In this document: in pieces, positions 1 through 8,288 of the stretch | Numbering within the stretch: the first letter of the stretch is position 1 | Layout: each line of letters starts with the position of its first letter | Source of the DNA: Microvirga flocculans ATCC BAA-817 | GTDB taxonomy: Bacteria; Pseudomonadota; Alphaproteobacteria; Rhizobiales; Beijerinckiaceae | NCBI RefSeq assembly: GCF_000518665.1 | Contig: NZ_JAEA01000011.1 | Coordinates: 124,001-188,000 of the forward strand | Reading direction: 5' to 3' | DNA: 64,000 bases | Program-made: the position numbers and the translations under genes | The notes under the pieces: model-generated | What the model saw: the letters and a program-made list of their open reading frames with translations, nothing else | What the model was told of the DNA's origin: nothing | Databases searched by the model: none

Positions 1-650
1 AAATTGCCGACGGAGGGAATGAAGATCGGGCGGCGGGTCAGGCCGGTATATGTCTGAAGCTCGGGCACATGCTTGTGCTCGAAGCCAAGGCCGTAAAGCT
101 CGAAGGCGGGCGCCGTGCCGGATTCGTAAGCCTCGATCATCGAGCGGCCGCCGCCGCTGTAGCCGCTCACCGCATTGACGGTGATCGGGTAATCGGCCGG
201 AATCAAGCCCGCATCCACCAGGGGCCGGATCAACGCGATGGCGCCGGTCGGATAGCAGCCGGGATTGGCGACGCGCTCGGCGGCGGCGACGGCCTGCTTC
301 TGCTCCGAGGTCAGTTCCGCAAAGCCATAGACCCAGCCGGGAGCGACACGATGCGCGGTGCTGGCATCGAGGATCTTCGGCTTCCTGCCGCCGAGGCCGT
401 CGACGAGAGCGACCGTTTCCCGTGCCGTATCGTCGTGCAGGCAGAGCACCACGAGGTCGACCTCTGCGAGAATTTCAAGCTTGGCCTCCGGATCCTTGCG
501 GCGCTGCGGATCGATGCTGCGGACGGCAACGCCCTTCACGCTCTTCAGACGCTCGCGGATGCCGAGTCCCGTGGTCCCTGCCTCTCCGTCGATGAAGACA
601 GTCTTCGCCTGCTGGCCGAGATTGATCTGGTTCAGAGTCGTGGTTGTCAT
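1..650 (-). CDS. argC: N-acetyl-gamma-glutamyl-phosphate reductase, partial (C-terminus outside the window)
   Basis: ArgC reduces N-acetyl-glutamyl-5-phosphate to the semialdehyde with NADPH, the third step of arginine synthesis, in the cytosol. The start ATG is at 650 and 216 codons are visible before the window edge. The N-terminal dinucleotide-binding region carries [15 protein letters not shown] near residues 21-35. The active-site motif NPGCYPTG puts the catalytic cysteine at about residue 132. The pattern fits the shorter type-2 ArgC of about 310 residues. It follows rpsI on the same strand, the usual rplM-rpsI-argC order in Hyphomicrobiales, but a terminator and a repeat lie between, so it probably has its own promoter. 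Confidence 0.95.
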   Translation of the reverse strand, partial: MTTTTLNQINLGQQAKTVFIDGEAGTTGLGIRERLKSVKGVAVRSIDPQRRKDPEAKLEILAEVDLVVLCLHDDTARETVALVDGLGGRKPKILDASTAHRVAPGWVYGFAELTSEQKQAVAAAERVANPGCYPTGAIALIRPLVDAGLIPADYPITVNAVSGYSGGGRSMIEAYESGTAPAFELYGLGFEHKHVPELQTYTGLTRRPIFIPSVGN

Positions 651-1002
651 AGGGTCGATCCATCCGCTTGAGGGCCGCCGATAGGCTTAAGCCGCATAAC
701 GCCAATACGGTTCTCGGGAAACAAAAAAGCCGCGCTAAAGCATCGTACCCAAAAGTGGACCCCACTTTTGGGATCATCCGATGCTCTCATTTTGAAGCGG
801 CGCATCGCACTGAGCGGAAAACCGGATCCACTTTTCCGCGCGATGCGCTGTGCGCGGCTTGCGGGTCAGGCCATTCGGACAGCCATCATCGCGCGCGCGC
901 CGGGGCGGCGATCATTCGGCGTCGGATGATGCGGAGGCTCTGGTTCATAGGGCCTGTATGAATTTGAAGGCCGGACCTGTCAACACGTGCCGGCATGAGC
1001 CA
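651..1002. other. Intergenic region between rpsI and argC
   Basis: No convincing gene is visible. The stretch is mostly one copy of a dispersed palindromic repeat (734-849). The remaining roughly 150 bases next to the rpsI terminator have no ribosome-binding site or coding bias that I can support. A promoter for argC should lie here, but I could not fix its boxes. Confidence 0.6.
734..849. repeat. Dispersed palindromic repeat, copy A (two hairpin modules)
   Basis: The left module runs from GCTAAAGCATCG to ATCCGATGC and contains the inner inverted pair CCCAAAAGTGG / CCACTTTTGGG. The right module has AGCGGAAAA facing CTTTTCCGC, with GGATCCAC between and GCATCG / CGATGC at its edges. Related copies lie at 14002-14137 (both modules), 32595-32648 (left module only) and, much decayed, 60302-60333. 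All are intergenic. The form resembles a REP/BIME-type element. Confidence 0.85.
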
Positions 1003-1032
1003 AAGAAAAAGGGCGGCCCGAAAGCCGCCCTT
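1003..1032 (-). terminator. Rho-independent terminator after rpsI
   Basis: The stem AAGGGCGGC (1009-1017) pairs with GCCGCCCTT (1024-1032). Read on the minus strand it is followed by TTTTTCTT. It lies 26 bases past the rpsI stop codon. Confidence 0.9.
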
Positions 1033-1057
1033 CTTGAAGGGTAGAACCCTGAAGCGA

Positions 1058-1534
1058 TCAGCGCTTCGAGAACTGGAAGCTGCGGCGGGCCTTGGCCTTG
1101 CCGTACTTCTTGCGCTCGACCACGCGCGCGTCGCGGGTGAGGAAGCCTTCCTTCTTGAGCGGGCCGCGAAGCTCCGGCTCATAATAGGTCAGCGCCTTGG
1201 CGAGGCCATGACGGACCGCACCGGCCTGGCCGGAGAGGCCACCGCCGCTGACGTTCACGACGATGTCGTACTGGCCCTCGCGCTGAGCGATCTGAAGCGG
1301 CTGCGTCAGGATCAGGCGGAGAACCGGACGAGCGAAGTAAACCTCGACGGCGCGGTCGTTGATGATGATCTTGCCGGAGCCGGGCTTGATCCAAACGCGG
1401 GCGACAGCGTCCTTACGCTTGCCGGTGGCGTAAGCGCGACCGAGCGAGTCGAGCTTCTGGACGTGCTTAGGAGCTTCCGGAGCGGCGGCCTGGGCGTTCT
1501 GACCCAGATCGGCGAGAGACTGAAGGGTCGCCAT
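1058..1534 (-). CDS. rpsI: 30S ribosomal protein S9
   Basis: S9 is a small-subunit protein whose C-terminal tail reaches the P-site tRNA. The 158-residue product has an alphaproteobacterial N-terminal extension of about 30 residues. The S9 core follows: [17 protein letters not shown], then [19 protein letters not shown]. The basic tail ends in the typical SFQFSKR. The ATG is only three bases after the rplM stop codon, so the two genes are cotranscribed and probably translationally coupled. A strong terminator follows. Confidence 0.99.
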   Translation of the reverse strand: MATLQSLADLGQNAQAAAPEAPKHVQKLDSLGRAYATGKRKDAVARVWIKPGSGKIIINDRAVEVYFARPVLRLILTQPLQIAQREGQYDIVVNVSGGGLSGQAGAVRHGLAKALTYYEPELRGPLKKEGFLTRDARVVERKKYGKAKARRSFQFSKR

Positions 1535-1537
1535 GGA

Positions 1538-2002
1538 TTAGGCCCTCACGTTCTTGGCATTGAGGGCAGCCACGTCGAGGACTTCCGGCTGCTGAGCGGT
1601 ATGCGGATGCTCAGCGCCGCCGTAGACGCGCAGGTTGCCCATGATCTGGCGGAAAAGCGGGCCGCGGGGGAGCATGCGCTCCACAGCCTTCTCGACCACG
1701 CGCTCAGGGAAGCGGCCGTCCAGGATGAACTTGGCCGTACGCTCCTTGATGCCGCCCGGATAACCGGTGTGATGGTAGTACACCTTCTGGTCGCGCTTGC
1801 GGCCGGTGAAAACCACCTTGTCGGCGTTGATGACGATGACGTTATCGCCGCAGTCGACGTGGGGCGTGTAGTTCGCCTTGTGCTTGCCACGCAGGCGCAT
1901 GGCAACGATCGAAGCGAGACGGCCAACGACAAGGCCCTTCGCGTCGATCACAACCCACTTCTTCTCGACCTCGGCGGGCTTCAGCGAAGTCGTAGTCTTC
2001 AT
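1538..2002 (-). CDS. rplM: 50S ribosomal protein L13
   Basis: L13 is an early-assembly protein of the large subunit. The 154-residue product has the family length and hallmarks: [18 protein letters not shown] near the N-terminus, the basic [14 protein letters not shown] stretch, and [35 protein letters not shown] split over the centre. It is first in the rplM-rpsI pair. Its leader holds a hairpin followed by a T-rich run, so feedback control at the leader is possible (see findings). Confidence 0.99.
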   Translation of the reverse strand: MKTTTSLKPAEVEKKWVVIDAKGLVVGRLASIVAMRLRGKHKANYTPHVDCGDNVIVINADKVVFTGRKRDQKVYYHHTGYPGGIKERTAKFILDGRFPERVVEKAVERMLPRGPLFRQIMGNLRVYGGAEHPHTAQQPEVLDVAALNAKNVRA

Positions 2003-2041
2003 TGCGCTGTTTCCCGTTGGAGCCGTCAGGCTCAGGTTCTG

Positions 2042-2072
2042 AAAAATGACAAACCGCCGCGAGATGCGGCGG
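2042..2072 (-). promoter_or_regulatory. Hairpin with T-rich tail in the rplM leader
   Basis: On the minus strand CCGCCGC (2072-2066) and GCGGCGG (2060-2054) form a stem with a five-base loop, followed by TTTGTCATTTTT. It lies 40-70 bases before the rplM start. The shape is that of an intrinsic terminator inside a leader, so attenuation or binding by a ribosomal protein is possible. That function is inference. Confidence 0.45.
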
Positions 2073-2083
2073 CGAGTGACGGC

Positions 2084-2112
2084 TGTTTAGTGACTTCAGA
2101 CCGGCAAGTCAA
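2084..2112 (-). promoter_or_regulatory. Probable sigma-70 promoter for rplM-rpsI
   Basis: On the minus strand TTGACT (2112-2107) and TAAACA (2089-2084) are 17 bases apart. Transcription would start near 2077, giving a leader of about 75 bases that includes the hairpin at 2042-2072. The bases further upstream (2140-2210) are strongly AT-rich, consistent with a promoter region. Confidence 0.5.
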
Positions 2113-2298
2113 CAGGAAACGCCAACTACCAAATCGCGATAAATACCTTATAAGTCAGATACTTAAAGATATTAGGTATATAAATACCACATAAACGGTA
2201 TCCTGAAACCACATCTATGCGGAAGCACGATGCCCAAGGCTATGCTTGGCCGTGGGAGTCGGGCATTATTACGCTACAGCCATACAGAAGGGGTCGCC

Positions 2299-2931
2299 AT
2301 GCCTGACGAACTGATTTTCTTCACGAACCCCATGTCGCGTGGCCGGATCGTGCGCTGGATGCTGGAAGAAACGGGCTGCGCCTATCGGGCGGAAATCCTG
2401 GGCTTCGGAGCGGAGATGAAGGCCCCCGGCTACCGGGCGATCAACCCGATGGGCAAGGTGCCCGCCATCCTTCATGACGGCGTGGTCGTCACCGAGGCGG
2501 CCGCGATCTGTGCCTATCTCGCCGATGCCTTCCCCGGTGCCGGTCTCGCACCCTCGCCTGCGGAGCGAGGAGCCTATTACCGGTGGATGTTCTTTGCCGC
2601 CGGGCCGCTCGAAGCGGCCTTGAGCAACCGGGCGCTCGGTTTCGAGGTTGCGGCCGAGCGGCAGCGGATGATCGGCTACGGCAGCGTCGAGGACGCCGTC
2701 GACACGCTCGAATATGCCGTCTCCCAGTCGAAATACGTCGCCGGCGACCGTTTCACGGCGGCCGACGTCTATGTCGGCTCGCAGATCGGCTGGGGCCTGA
2801 TGTCCGGATCGCTGGAAAAGCGCCCGGCCTTCGAGAGCTACCTGAAACGCGTGGGCGGACGCCCGGCGGCTATCCGGGCTAGGGAGATGGACGATGCGCT
2901 CGTCGCGGCCCAGAAAAAGGCCGCTCCCTAA
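2299..2931 (+). CDS. Glutathione S-transferase family protein
   Basis: This is a cytosolic glutathione transferase of 210 residues with unknown substrate. The thioredoxin-like N-terminal domain includes the glutathione-site region NPMGKVPAI with VVTEAAAICAYLAD after it. The C-terminal helical domain holds the capping motif GDRFTAADVYVG near residue 150. The ATG at 2299 was chosen because AGAAGGGG lies just upstream and the fold begins at MPDELIFFTNP. An in-frame upstream start at 2230 would add 23 unrelated residues. It faces rplM across an AT-rich region. Confidence 0.9.
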   Translation: MPDELIFFTNPMSRGRIVRWMLEETGCAYRAEILGFGAEMKAPGYRAINPMGKVPAILHDGVVVTEAAAICAYLADAFPGAGLAPSPAERGAYYRWMFFAAGPLEAALSNRALGFEVAAERQRMIGYGSVEDAVDTLEYAVSQSKYVAGDRFTAADVYVGSQIGWGLMSGSLEKRPAFESYLKRVGGRPAAIRAREMDDALVAAQKKAAP

Positions 2932-2946
2932 GCTGCGCTGCGATCA

Positions 2947-3357
2947 TCACGCCGGGATCGAATAGGTCCCGGTCGCGTGGCAGACCACGTCGGGATTGCC
3001 CTCCGAGAAGATCGAGACCTCTCCCACGGCGAGACGCTTGCCGAGCTTGAGCAGCCTGCAATCCGCGATGAGCGCGCGCGGCTCCGGCTTTCTCAGGAAG
3101 TTGAAATTGAGGCTCGTGGTGACGGCGAGCGCCACGGGGCCGACATGCGCGAGAATCGCCGCGTAGAGGGCAAGGTCCGCCAGAGTCATCATGGCCGGTC
3201 CCGAGATCGTCCCGCCGGGACGCAGATGGCGGTCGTGATACTCCATGCGCATGCGGGCCGAGAGGGGACCGATGTCATCGACGAAGTAGCTGCGCCCGCC
3301 CGCATGGATCTGCGGAAATTCCCGGTCCAGGAAGGCAACGAGCTCGTCCTTGGTCAT
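2947..3357 (-). CDS. PaaI-type hotdog-fold thioesterase
   Basis: The product is a small hotdog-fold protein, probably an acyl-CoA thioesterase. The core motif HLRPGGTISGPAMMTLADLA near residues 45-65 matches the PaaI/4HBT family, where the Asp-containing helix lines the active site. The closing segment is LAVGEVSIFSEG. I used the ATG at 3357 (136 residues). An ATG at 3378 is also possible, and neither has a clear ribosome-binding site. It is divergent from the CoA-binding gene at 3430. The substrate cannot be told from sequence. Confidence 0.8.
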   Translation of the reverse strand: MTKDELVAFLDREFPQIHAGGRSYFVDDIGPLSARMRMEYHDRHLRPGGTISGPAMMTLADLALYAAILAHVGPVALAVTTSLNFNFLRKPEPRALIADCRLLKLGKRLAVGEVSIFSEGNPDVVCHATGTYSIPA

Positions 3358-3429
3358 GATGGGGTGATGGGATGCCATGAATGTACGAAGCTCATTGAAC
3401 TGCCCTGCCCTTTCCCATACGGTTTCGCC

Positions 3430-3954
3430 ATGGATCACAGCAATTATCCGAACGATTACATCCGGGGCATCCTCAACAGCGTAAAGACCATTGCACTGGT
3501 CGGCGCGTCGCAGAACCCCGCCCGCCCGAGCTGGATCGTGACCAAGTATCTCTTGGAGCGCGGCTACGACGTGATTCCGATCAATCCGGGCCTCGCCGGC
3601 AGCGAACTCCTGGGCAAGCCGGTCTATGCCTCTTTGAAGGACGTGCCCGTTCCCATCGACATGGTCGAGATCTTCCGCAATTCGGAAGCGGCGGGTCCGA
3701 TCACGGACGAGGCCCTGGCGCTCGACCCGCTGCCGAAGGTGATCTGGATGCAGCTTTCGGTTAGGAACGACGAGGCCGCAGCGAAGGCGGAAGCCAAGGG
3801 CCTCAAGGTCGTGATGGACCGCTGCCCGAAGATCGAGTTCGGCCGCCTGTCCGGCGAGATTTCCTGGCAGGGGGTCAATTCGCGGATGCTGAGTTCCAAG
3901 AAGCCGGTCCTCTCCGGCAAAGGCTTCCAGAAGCTGGGGCTCAATCGCCCATAA
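3430..3954 (+). CDS. CoA-binding domain protein (YccU type)
   Basis: This 174-residue cytosolic protein is a single Rossmann-like CoA-binding domain. The phosphate-binding start VKTIALVGASQNPARPSWIV lies near residues 17-36, then YDVIPINPG. A later MVEIFRN and VIWMQLSVRNDEAAAKAEAKG follow the succinyl-CoA ligase alpha-like fold. It ends in MDRCPKIEF. Such stand-alone domains have no settled function. The start at 3430 leaves a short divergent promoter region to the thioesterase gene. Confidence 0.88.
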   Translation: MDHSNYPNDYIRGILNSVKTIALVGASQNPARPSWIVTKYLLERGYDVIPINPGLAGSELLGKPVYASLKDVPVPIDMVEIFRNSEAAGPITDEALALDPLPKVIWMQLSVRNDEAAAKAEAKGLKVVMDRCPKIEFGRLSGEISWQGVNSRMLSSKKPVLSGKGFQKLGLNRP

Positions 3955-4050
3955 ATCTCATCGCAGGAGCCCGGACGACCTCCTTGACCGGACGAACGTT
4001 TCGTTCTTTAAAGAGAACAGAACGTCGTCCCAACAGGAAAAGGGCTCCCC
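3955..4050 (+). promoter_or_regulatory. Leader of the O-acetylhomoserine sulfhydrylase gene with internal dyads
   Basis: GGACGA and TCGTCC, about 40 bases apart, flank an inner pair GTTCTTT / AAAGAGAAC, so the leader can form a long hairpin before AGGAAAAGGG and the start codon. SAM-II riboswitches often precede this gene in alphaproteobacteria, but I do not recognise the SAM-II consensus. The regulatory role is unproven. Confidence 0.3.
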
Positions 4051-5334
4051 ATGTCTGATCGTCTGCCAGGCTTCAATACGCTTGCCATTCATGCGGGGGC
4101 CGCCCCCGACGCCGCGACCGGCGCGCGTGCCACGCCGATCTATCAGACCACGTCCTTCGTCTTCGACGACGTGGACCATGCGGCTTCCCTGTTCGGACTG
4201 CAGGCCTTCGGCAACATCTATTCGCGGATCGGCAACCCGACCTGCGCCGTGCTGGAAGAGCGCGTCGCGGCCCTCGAGGGCGGCACTGCGGCTCTCGCTG
4301 TCGCCTCGGGTCATGCAGCGGAATTCCTGGTATTCCACACCCTGCTTCAGCCGGGCGACGAGTTCGTCGCCGCCAAGAAGCTCTATGGCGGCTCGATCAA
4401 CCAGTTCAACCACGCCTACAAGAATTTCGGCTGGAACGTGGTCTGGGCCGATTCCGACGATCCCTCGACCTTCGAGGCGGCCATCACGCCGAAGACCAAG
4501 GCGATCTTCATCGAGTCCATCGCCAATCCGGGCGGCGTGATCGTCGACATCAAGGCCATCGCGGCCATTGCCAAGAAGCACCGGATCCCGCTCATCGTGG
4601 ACAACACGATGGCCTCGCCCTACCTGATCCGCCCGTTCGAGCACGGCGCCGACATCATCGTGCATTCGGCCACCAAATTCCTCGGCGGTCACGGCAATTC
4701 CATCGGCGGCCTGATCGTCGACGGCGGCTCGTTCAACTTCGCGGGCGACGACCGCTATCCGATGCTCTCCAAGCCGCGTCCCGAATATGGCGGCATGGTG
4801 CTGGGCGAGACCTTCGGCAATTTCGGCTTCGCCATCGCCTGCCGGGTTCTCGGCCTGCGCGACCTCGGCCCGGCGCTCTCGCCCTTCAACGCCTTCCTGA
4901 TCCTCAACGGCATCGAGACCCTGCCACTGCGCATGCAGCGTCATTCGGACAATGCGCTCGCGGTCGCGGAGCACCTCGCGAACCACGGCAAGGTCTCCTG
5001 GGTCAGCTATCCGGGCCTGCGCACGGACCGCTACCACAACCTGGCGAAGCAGTACTGCCCCAAGGGTGCGGGCGCGGTGTTCACCTTCGGCCTCAAGGGC
5101 GGCTACGAGGCCGGCGTGAAGCTGGTGTCCAGCCTGAAGCTATTCTCGCATCTGGCCAATATCGGCGACACCCGCTCGCTGGTCATTCACCCCGCCTCCA
5201 CCACCCATCGCCAGCTCACGGACGAACAGAAAGTCCAGGCGGGAGCGGGCCCCGAGGTGGTGCGCCTGTCCATCGGGCTCGAGGACAAGGAGGACCTGAT
5301 CGACGATCTGAACCAGGCCCTCGACGCAGCCTGA
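4051..5334 (+). CDS. metY: O-acetylhomoserine sulfhydrylase (PLP-dependent)
   Basis: The enzyme joins O-acetylhomoserine with sulfide (or methanethiol) to make homocysteine (or methionine). The 427 residues are the usual MetY length. The Cys/Met-metabolism PLP fold is clear: YSRIGNPT near 57-64, the cofactor-facing VDNTMASP at 183-190, and the Schiff-base lysine K209 in HSATKFLGGHGNSIGG. The C-terminal region has the typical GDTRSLVIHPASTTHRQL, then VRLSIGLEDKEDL. It stands alone with its own leader and a terminator after it. MetZ (O-succinylhomoserine-dependent) is the alternative; length favours MetY. Confidence 0.93.
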   Translation: MSDRLPGFNTLAIHAGAAPDAATGARATPIYQTTSFVFDDVDHAASLFGLQAFGNIYSRIGNPTCAVLEERVAALEGGTAALAVASGHAAEFLVFHTLLQPGDEFVAAKKLYGGSINQFNHAYKNFGWNVVWADSDDPSTFEAAITPKTKAIFIESIANPGGVIVDIKAIAAIAKKHRIPLIVDNTMASPYLIRPFEHGADIIVHSATKFLGGHGNSIGGLIVDGGSFNFAGDDRYPMLSKPRPEYGGMVLGETFGNFGFAIACRVLGLRDLGPALSPFNAFLILNGIETLPLRMQRHSDNALAVAEHLANHGKVSWVSYPGLRTDRYHNLAKQYCPKGAGAVFTFGLKGGYEAGVKLVSSLKLFSHLANIGDTRSLVIHPASTTHRQLTDEQKVQAGAGPEVVRLSIGLEDKEDLIDDLNQALDAA

Positions 5335-5343
5335 GGATCTTTC

Positions 5344-5379
5344 ATCGCTCCGAGACGGCTTCGTGCGCCTCGGAGCGAT
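5344..5379. repeat. Perfect inverted repeat after metY
   Basis: ATCGCTCCGAG (5344-5354) and CTCGGAGCGAT (5369-5379) are exact 11-base arms with a 14-base loop. No T-run follows on the plus strand, so on its own it is a poor terminator. It may protect or process the metY 3' end. Confidence 0.6.
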
Positions 5380-5394
5380 GATACAAAAAGCAAG

Positions 5395-5420
5395 AAGGGC
5401 GGCTCTCGGGCCGCCCTTTT
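5395..5420 (+). terminator. Terminator between metY and the ParA-like gene, probably bidirectional
   Basis: AAGGGCGGC (5395-5403) pairs with GCCGCCCTT (5410-5418), followed by TT on the plus strand. The genes on both sides converge here. Confidence 0.8.
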
Positions 5421-5483
5421 CGTTGAATAAGAATCCAGCAATCCTGGGCTCCCGGCGAAGCAAGCGCTTCGCCGAACGGTGCC

Positions 5484-6158
5484 TCAGGCCGCGCGGGAGG
5501 CGCCGGCCTTCTTGTAGGTGTTGTGGATGGCGTTGAGCGAACGCTCGAGGGCCGTCCAGAGGCGGCCGATCTCTTCGGCTCCTTGCGAATCCGCATCGTA
5601 TTCACGGGCACCCTCGCCCGTGGAGAGAGAGAGCGTCAGCTCGGGACGGTGCGTGATCTGGCCGGCCCAGACCGGAACCTGCAGGGCGTTGAGCGCGCCG
5701 CGAGCGTCGGCCACCACATGGGCCTCCGTATCGCCGTGCTTGGGCGGAGCGGCGTTGATGACGGCCGCGTAGGGCTTGCGCAGTTCACGGGCGATGGCCA
5801 CCGTGTCCTGAAGGGCTGCGATATCGAACAGGCTGGCGCGGGTCGGGACGATCACGAGCGTCGCATGCTTGATCGATTCCGCCACGATCGAGGACTTGTT
5901 CGGCGGCGTATCGACCAGCACCCACTCATAGCCCTCGCGCTTGGCCTCCTTGAGGGCCTCGCCGATGTTGCGCACGTTGTGCCTGAGGCCCAGATATTCC
6001 TGGTCGCGGATCTTGTGCCACAGCGACAGGGAGCCCTGCGGGTCGTTGTCGATCAGCAATGTGGGGCGTGAAGGGTTGGCGATGTAACTCGCGAGATGAG
6101 CAGCAAGCGTGCTCTTTCCCGAGCCGCCTTTCCGCGAAGCAAAGACCAGCACATTCAT
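5484..6158 (-). CDS. ParA/MinD-like P-loop ATPase
   Basis: This is a 224-residue SIMIBI-class ATPase. The deviant Walker A box KGGSGKST lies near residues 10-17 and has the first lysine that marks the ParA family. LLIDNDPQGSLSLW and VLVDTPPNKSS are the Walker A' and switch II regions. There is no HTH domain and no ParB partner beside it, so it is an orphan ParA of the kind that positions cell structures, not a plasmid segregation ATPase. The start at 6158 has AAGGAGTC at ideal distance. An upstream ATG at 6191 lacks this. Confidence 0.88.
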   Translation of the reverse strand: MNVLVFASRKGGSGKSTLAAHLASYIANPSRPTLLIDNDPQGSLSLWHKIRDQEYLGLRHNVRNIGEALKEAKREGYEWVLVDTPPNKSSIVAESIKHATLVIVPTRASLFDIAALQDTVAIARELRKPYAAVINAAPPKHGDTEAHVVADARGALNALQVPVWAGQITHRPELTLSLSTGEGAREYDADSQGAEEIGRLWTALERSLNAIHNTYKKAGASRAA

Positions 6159-6615
6159 GCCTGACTCCTTATCAACCTGTTCCTTCAGCACTGCGCTTGA
6201 GGGTTGACGACATCTTAATATTGTTCACCTGTAGCAGAGCAAGTACTGTTTTCCCAATTCCCGTCGCATTCCCACCACGAATTTCATCATTCGTTCGTCG
6301 AAAGCGCCCAAATTCCAATTCCCTAGCGGCATCATCACCCGTGAAAGCCGTCTTTGACGCGGCTATTGCCCTCCCTCCCGTGCAAGCGGCTCGGTTGCGC
6401 ATGGATGTCACTAAGCCTGACAGCAAAGACCCGCTCCAGAGAGAATTTCTCGCCTCCCGGCTCGAGCAAACAAGCTTTGCGTTTGCCGAGGAGTGATGGG
6501 TCGTACATTGCGAAAGTTTTATTCATATTTCGTGCTCCAAACTGCTTTACAGAGTCGGAACCACCCTCGCACATGGCCGTTAAGCTCCAGACTTCAACAG
6601 ACGAGGAGCTGACAG
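6159..6615. other. Intergenic region, 457 bases, no confident gene
   Basis: The region is lower in GC than its neighbours and should hold promoters for the divergent ParA-like and DUF1236 genes. The only candidate gene is a minus-strand ORF of 63 codons at 6335-6526 with GGAG eight bases before its ATG. Its product has no recognisable motif, so I do not call it as a gene. Confidence 0.4.
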
Positions 6616-7023
6616 ATGTCGAAGAAGATCTTGTTTGCAGGCGCCCTTCTTGTTGCCCTTGCCCCCGTGGGTGCGTTCGCTCAATCGGGCGGCGCGGCCG
6701 CCGGTGCGGCGACGGGCGCTGTCGGCGGCGCTATTGTGGGCGGCCCGGTCGGCGCTGCGGTGGGCGGCGTGACGGGCGCCATCGTAGGTGGCCTCGCCGA
6801 TCAGCAGCAGCCGCGCTTCCGCGAATACGTGGTGACCCAGGGCGTTCCGTCCTACACCTATGCGGAGCAGGTCCGCGTCGGCGCGACCCTGCCGGCCACC
6901 GGCGTCAAGTATTACGAGGTTCCTGCCGAGTACGGCGTGACCCAGTACCGCTACACCGTGGTCAACGACACGCCGGTTCTGGTCGATCCGGGCACCCATC
7001 GCATCGTCCAGGTGATCCGTTAA
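6616..7023 (+). CDS. Secreted DUF1236 protein with glycine-zipper segment
   Basis: The 135-residue protein begins with a Sec signal peptide (MSKKILFAGALLVALAPVGAFA), so it is periplasmic or membrane-bound. Residues about 24-60 are a Gly/Ala-rich zipper of repeated GGAIVGGPVGAAVGG type, often membrane-inserting. The C-terminal DUF1236 domain has RVGATLPATGVKYYEVP and ends in VNDTPVLVDPGTHRIVQVIR. The ATG follows GAGGAGCTG. A second DUF1236 protein without the zipper lies at 44847. The function of the domain is unknown. Confidence 0.88.
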   Translation: MSKKILFAGALLVALAPVGAFAQSGGAAAGAATGAVGGAIVGGPVGAAVGGVTGAIVGGLADQQQPRFREYVVTQGVPSYTYAEQVRVGATLPATGVKYYEVPAEYGVTQYRYTVVNDTPVLVDPGTHRIVQVIR

Positions 7024-7049
7024 TCTTCCGCGGCCTCAGCGGATGTTCC

Positions 7050-7077
7050 AGGGCGGCCTTCCAGGCCGCCCTTTCTC
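7050..7077 (+). terminator. Terminator after the first DUF1236 gene
   Basis: AGGGCGGCC (7050-7058) pairs with GGCCGCCCT (7064-7072), followed by TTCTC. It sits between the convergent DUF1236 gene and ctaA. Confidence 0.8.
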
Positions 7078-7080
7078 ATG

Positions 7081-8157
7081 TCAGGGCGCACTCACGCGGG
7101 CATGGACGGTCGCCATGGCGAGCACGGCCATGGCGAAGACCTGGTGCGCCAAACCGGCCCAGAGGGGCACGACGAGCAGCAGCGTCACGATGCCGAGCGC
7201 CATCTGACCGAGGGTCAGCCCCGCCATCGCGGTCGCCCGGCGCGAGGCCTTCGAGTCCGGCGCTTTGCGGCGCATCGTCCAGGCATGCCAGAGGGCGAAG
7301 GCCACGAGAGCATAGGCGACGAGCCGGTGGTTGAACTGCACCAGCACGACGTTGTCGACGAAGTTCTCGATCCACGGCTTGACCGAGAACAGCGCGGAGG
7401 ACGGAGGAACGAGGGCGCCGTCCATCAGAGGCCAGGTGTTGTAGGTCATCCCGGCCTTCGAGCCGGCCACGAGACCGCCCAGGGCGATCTGCAGCAGGAT
7501 CAGCCCGAGAAGGATGCGCGGCGCAGAGCCTGCGCTCACTTCGTCGGTGGCGGAACGATCCTTGAGCCCGGAAGCCACCCAGACGAGGCAGACAAGGATG
7601 ATGCTGGCGACCGTCAGGTGCAGGGCGAGCTTGATCGGGGCCACGGCGGTCATGCCCGGTTCCAGACCGGACGCCACCATGATCCATCCGATGGTTCCCT
7701 GAAGGCCTCCCAAGGCTCCGATGCTGAGAAGCGTCAAGGCAAGCTTGCCCTTGATCGCGCCCCGCGCCCAGAACCAGATCAGGGGCAGGAAGAAGGCCAG
7801 GCCGATGAGCCGCCCAAGCTGCCGATGGCCCCACTCCCAGGCATAGATGAACTTGAACTCCGACAGGGTCATACCCTTGTTGAGGAGTTCGTATTGCGAG
7901 ATCTGCTTGTACTTCTCGAACTCCGCCAGCCAGGCCTGTTCCGTGAGCGGCGGAATGGCCCCGGTCACGGGCTTCCATTCGGTGATCGACAGGCCTGAGC
8001 CGGTCAGGCGCGTCGCACCGCCGACGGCGATCATCAGGACGACTAGGGCCGCCAGGCCATAGATCCAGATGCGAACGGCGGTCAGGGACTGGGATCGGGA
8101 AACGCGCGCCAGCGGCACGCCCTCGGTGGAGGCTGCGACAGCCATGCTCACTCTCAT
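7081..8157 (-). CDS. ctaA: Heme A synthase (COX15/CtaA)
   Basis: CtaA oxidises the C8 methyl of heme O to a formyl group, making heme A for cytochrome aa3 oxidase. The 358-residue protein has eight predicted membrane helices in two similar halves. Conserved signatures are GGATRLTGSGLSITEWKPVTG near residues 46-66, WEWGHRQLGRLIG, the histidine in KLALHL, FNHRLVAY and LAHQ; these histidines are the expected heme ligands. Length fits the type-2 alphaproteobacterial enzyme. An ATG at 8145 is an alternative start, four codons in. It is divergent from a DUF2842 gene. Confidence 0.95.
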   Translation of the reverse strand: MRVSMAVAASTEGVPLARVSRSQSLTAVRIWIYGLAALVVLMIAVGGATRLTGSGLSITEWKPVTGAIPPLTEQAWLAEFEKYKQISQYELLNKGMTLSEFKFIYAWEWGHRQLGRLIGLAFFLPLIWFWARGAIKGKLALTLLSIGALGGLQGTIGWIMVASGLEPGMTAVAPIKLALHLTVASIILVCLVWVASGLKDRSATDEVSAGSAPRILLGLILLQIALGGLVAGSKAGMTYNTWPLMDGALVPPSSALFSVKPWIENFVDNVVLVQFNHRLVAYALVAFALWHAWTMRRKAPDSKASRRATAMAGLTLGQMALGIVTLLLVVPLWAGLAHQVFAMAVLAMATVHARVSAP

Positions 8158-8288
8158 CGTCGATTAGGGCTTGAACCCGGGATACAGGCTGTCACATAGA
8201 GGCTGAGCCGCGCAGAGGCAATTCATGCCGGTGACGCAGTGTCACGGCGGTGCGTCTTGGACAGAGCTTGGACAGAGGATGTGGGCCC

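Noticed and set aside
995-2194. 399-codon plus-strand ORF across rpsI and rplM
   Set aside because: It is the antisense shadow of two certain ribosomal protein genes and has no family signature or ribosome-binding site.
6335-6526. 63-codon ORF with a possible GGAG site in the gap before the DUF1236 gene
   Set aside because: Too short and without motif; coding bias is not convincing, so it is noted only in the gap entry.
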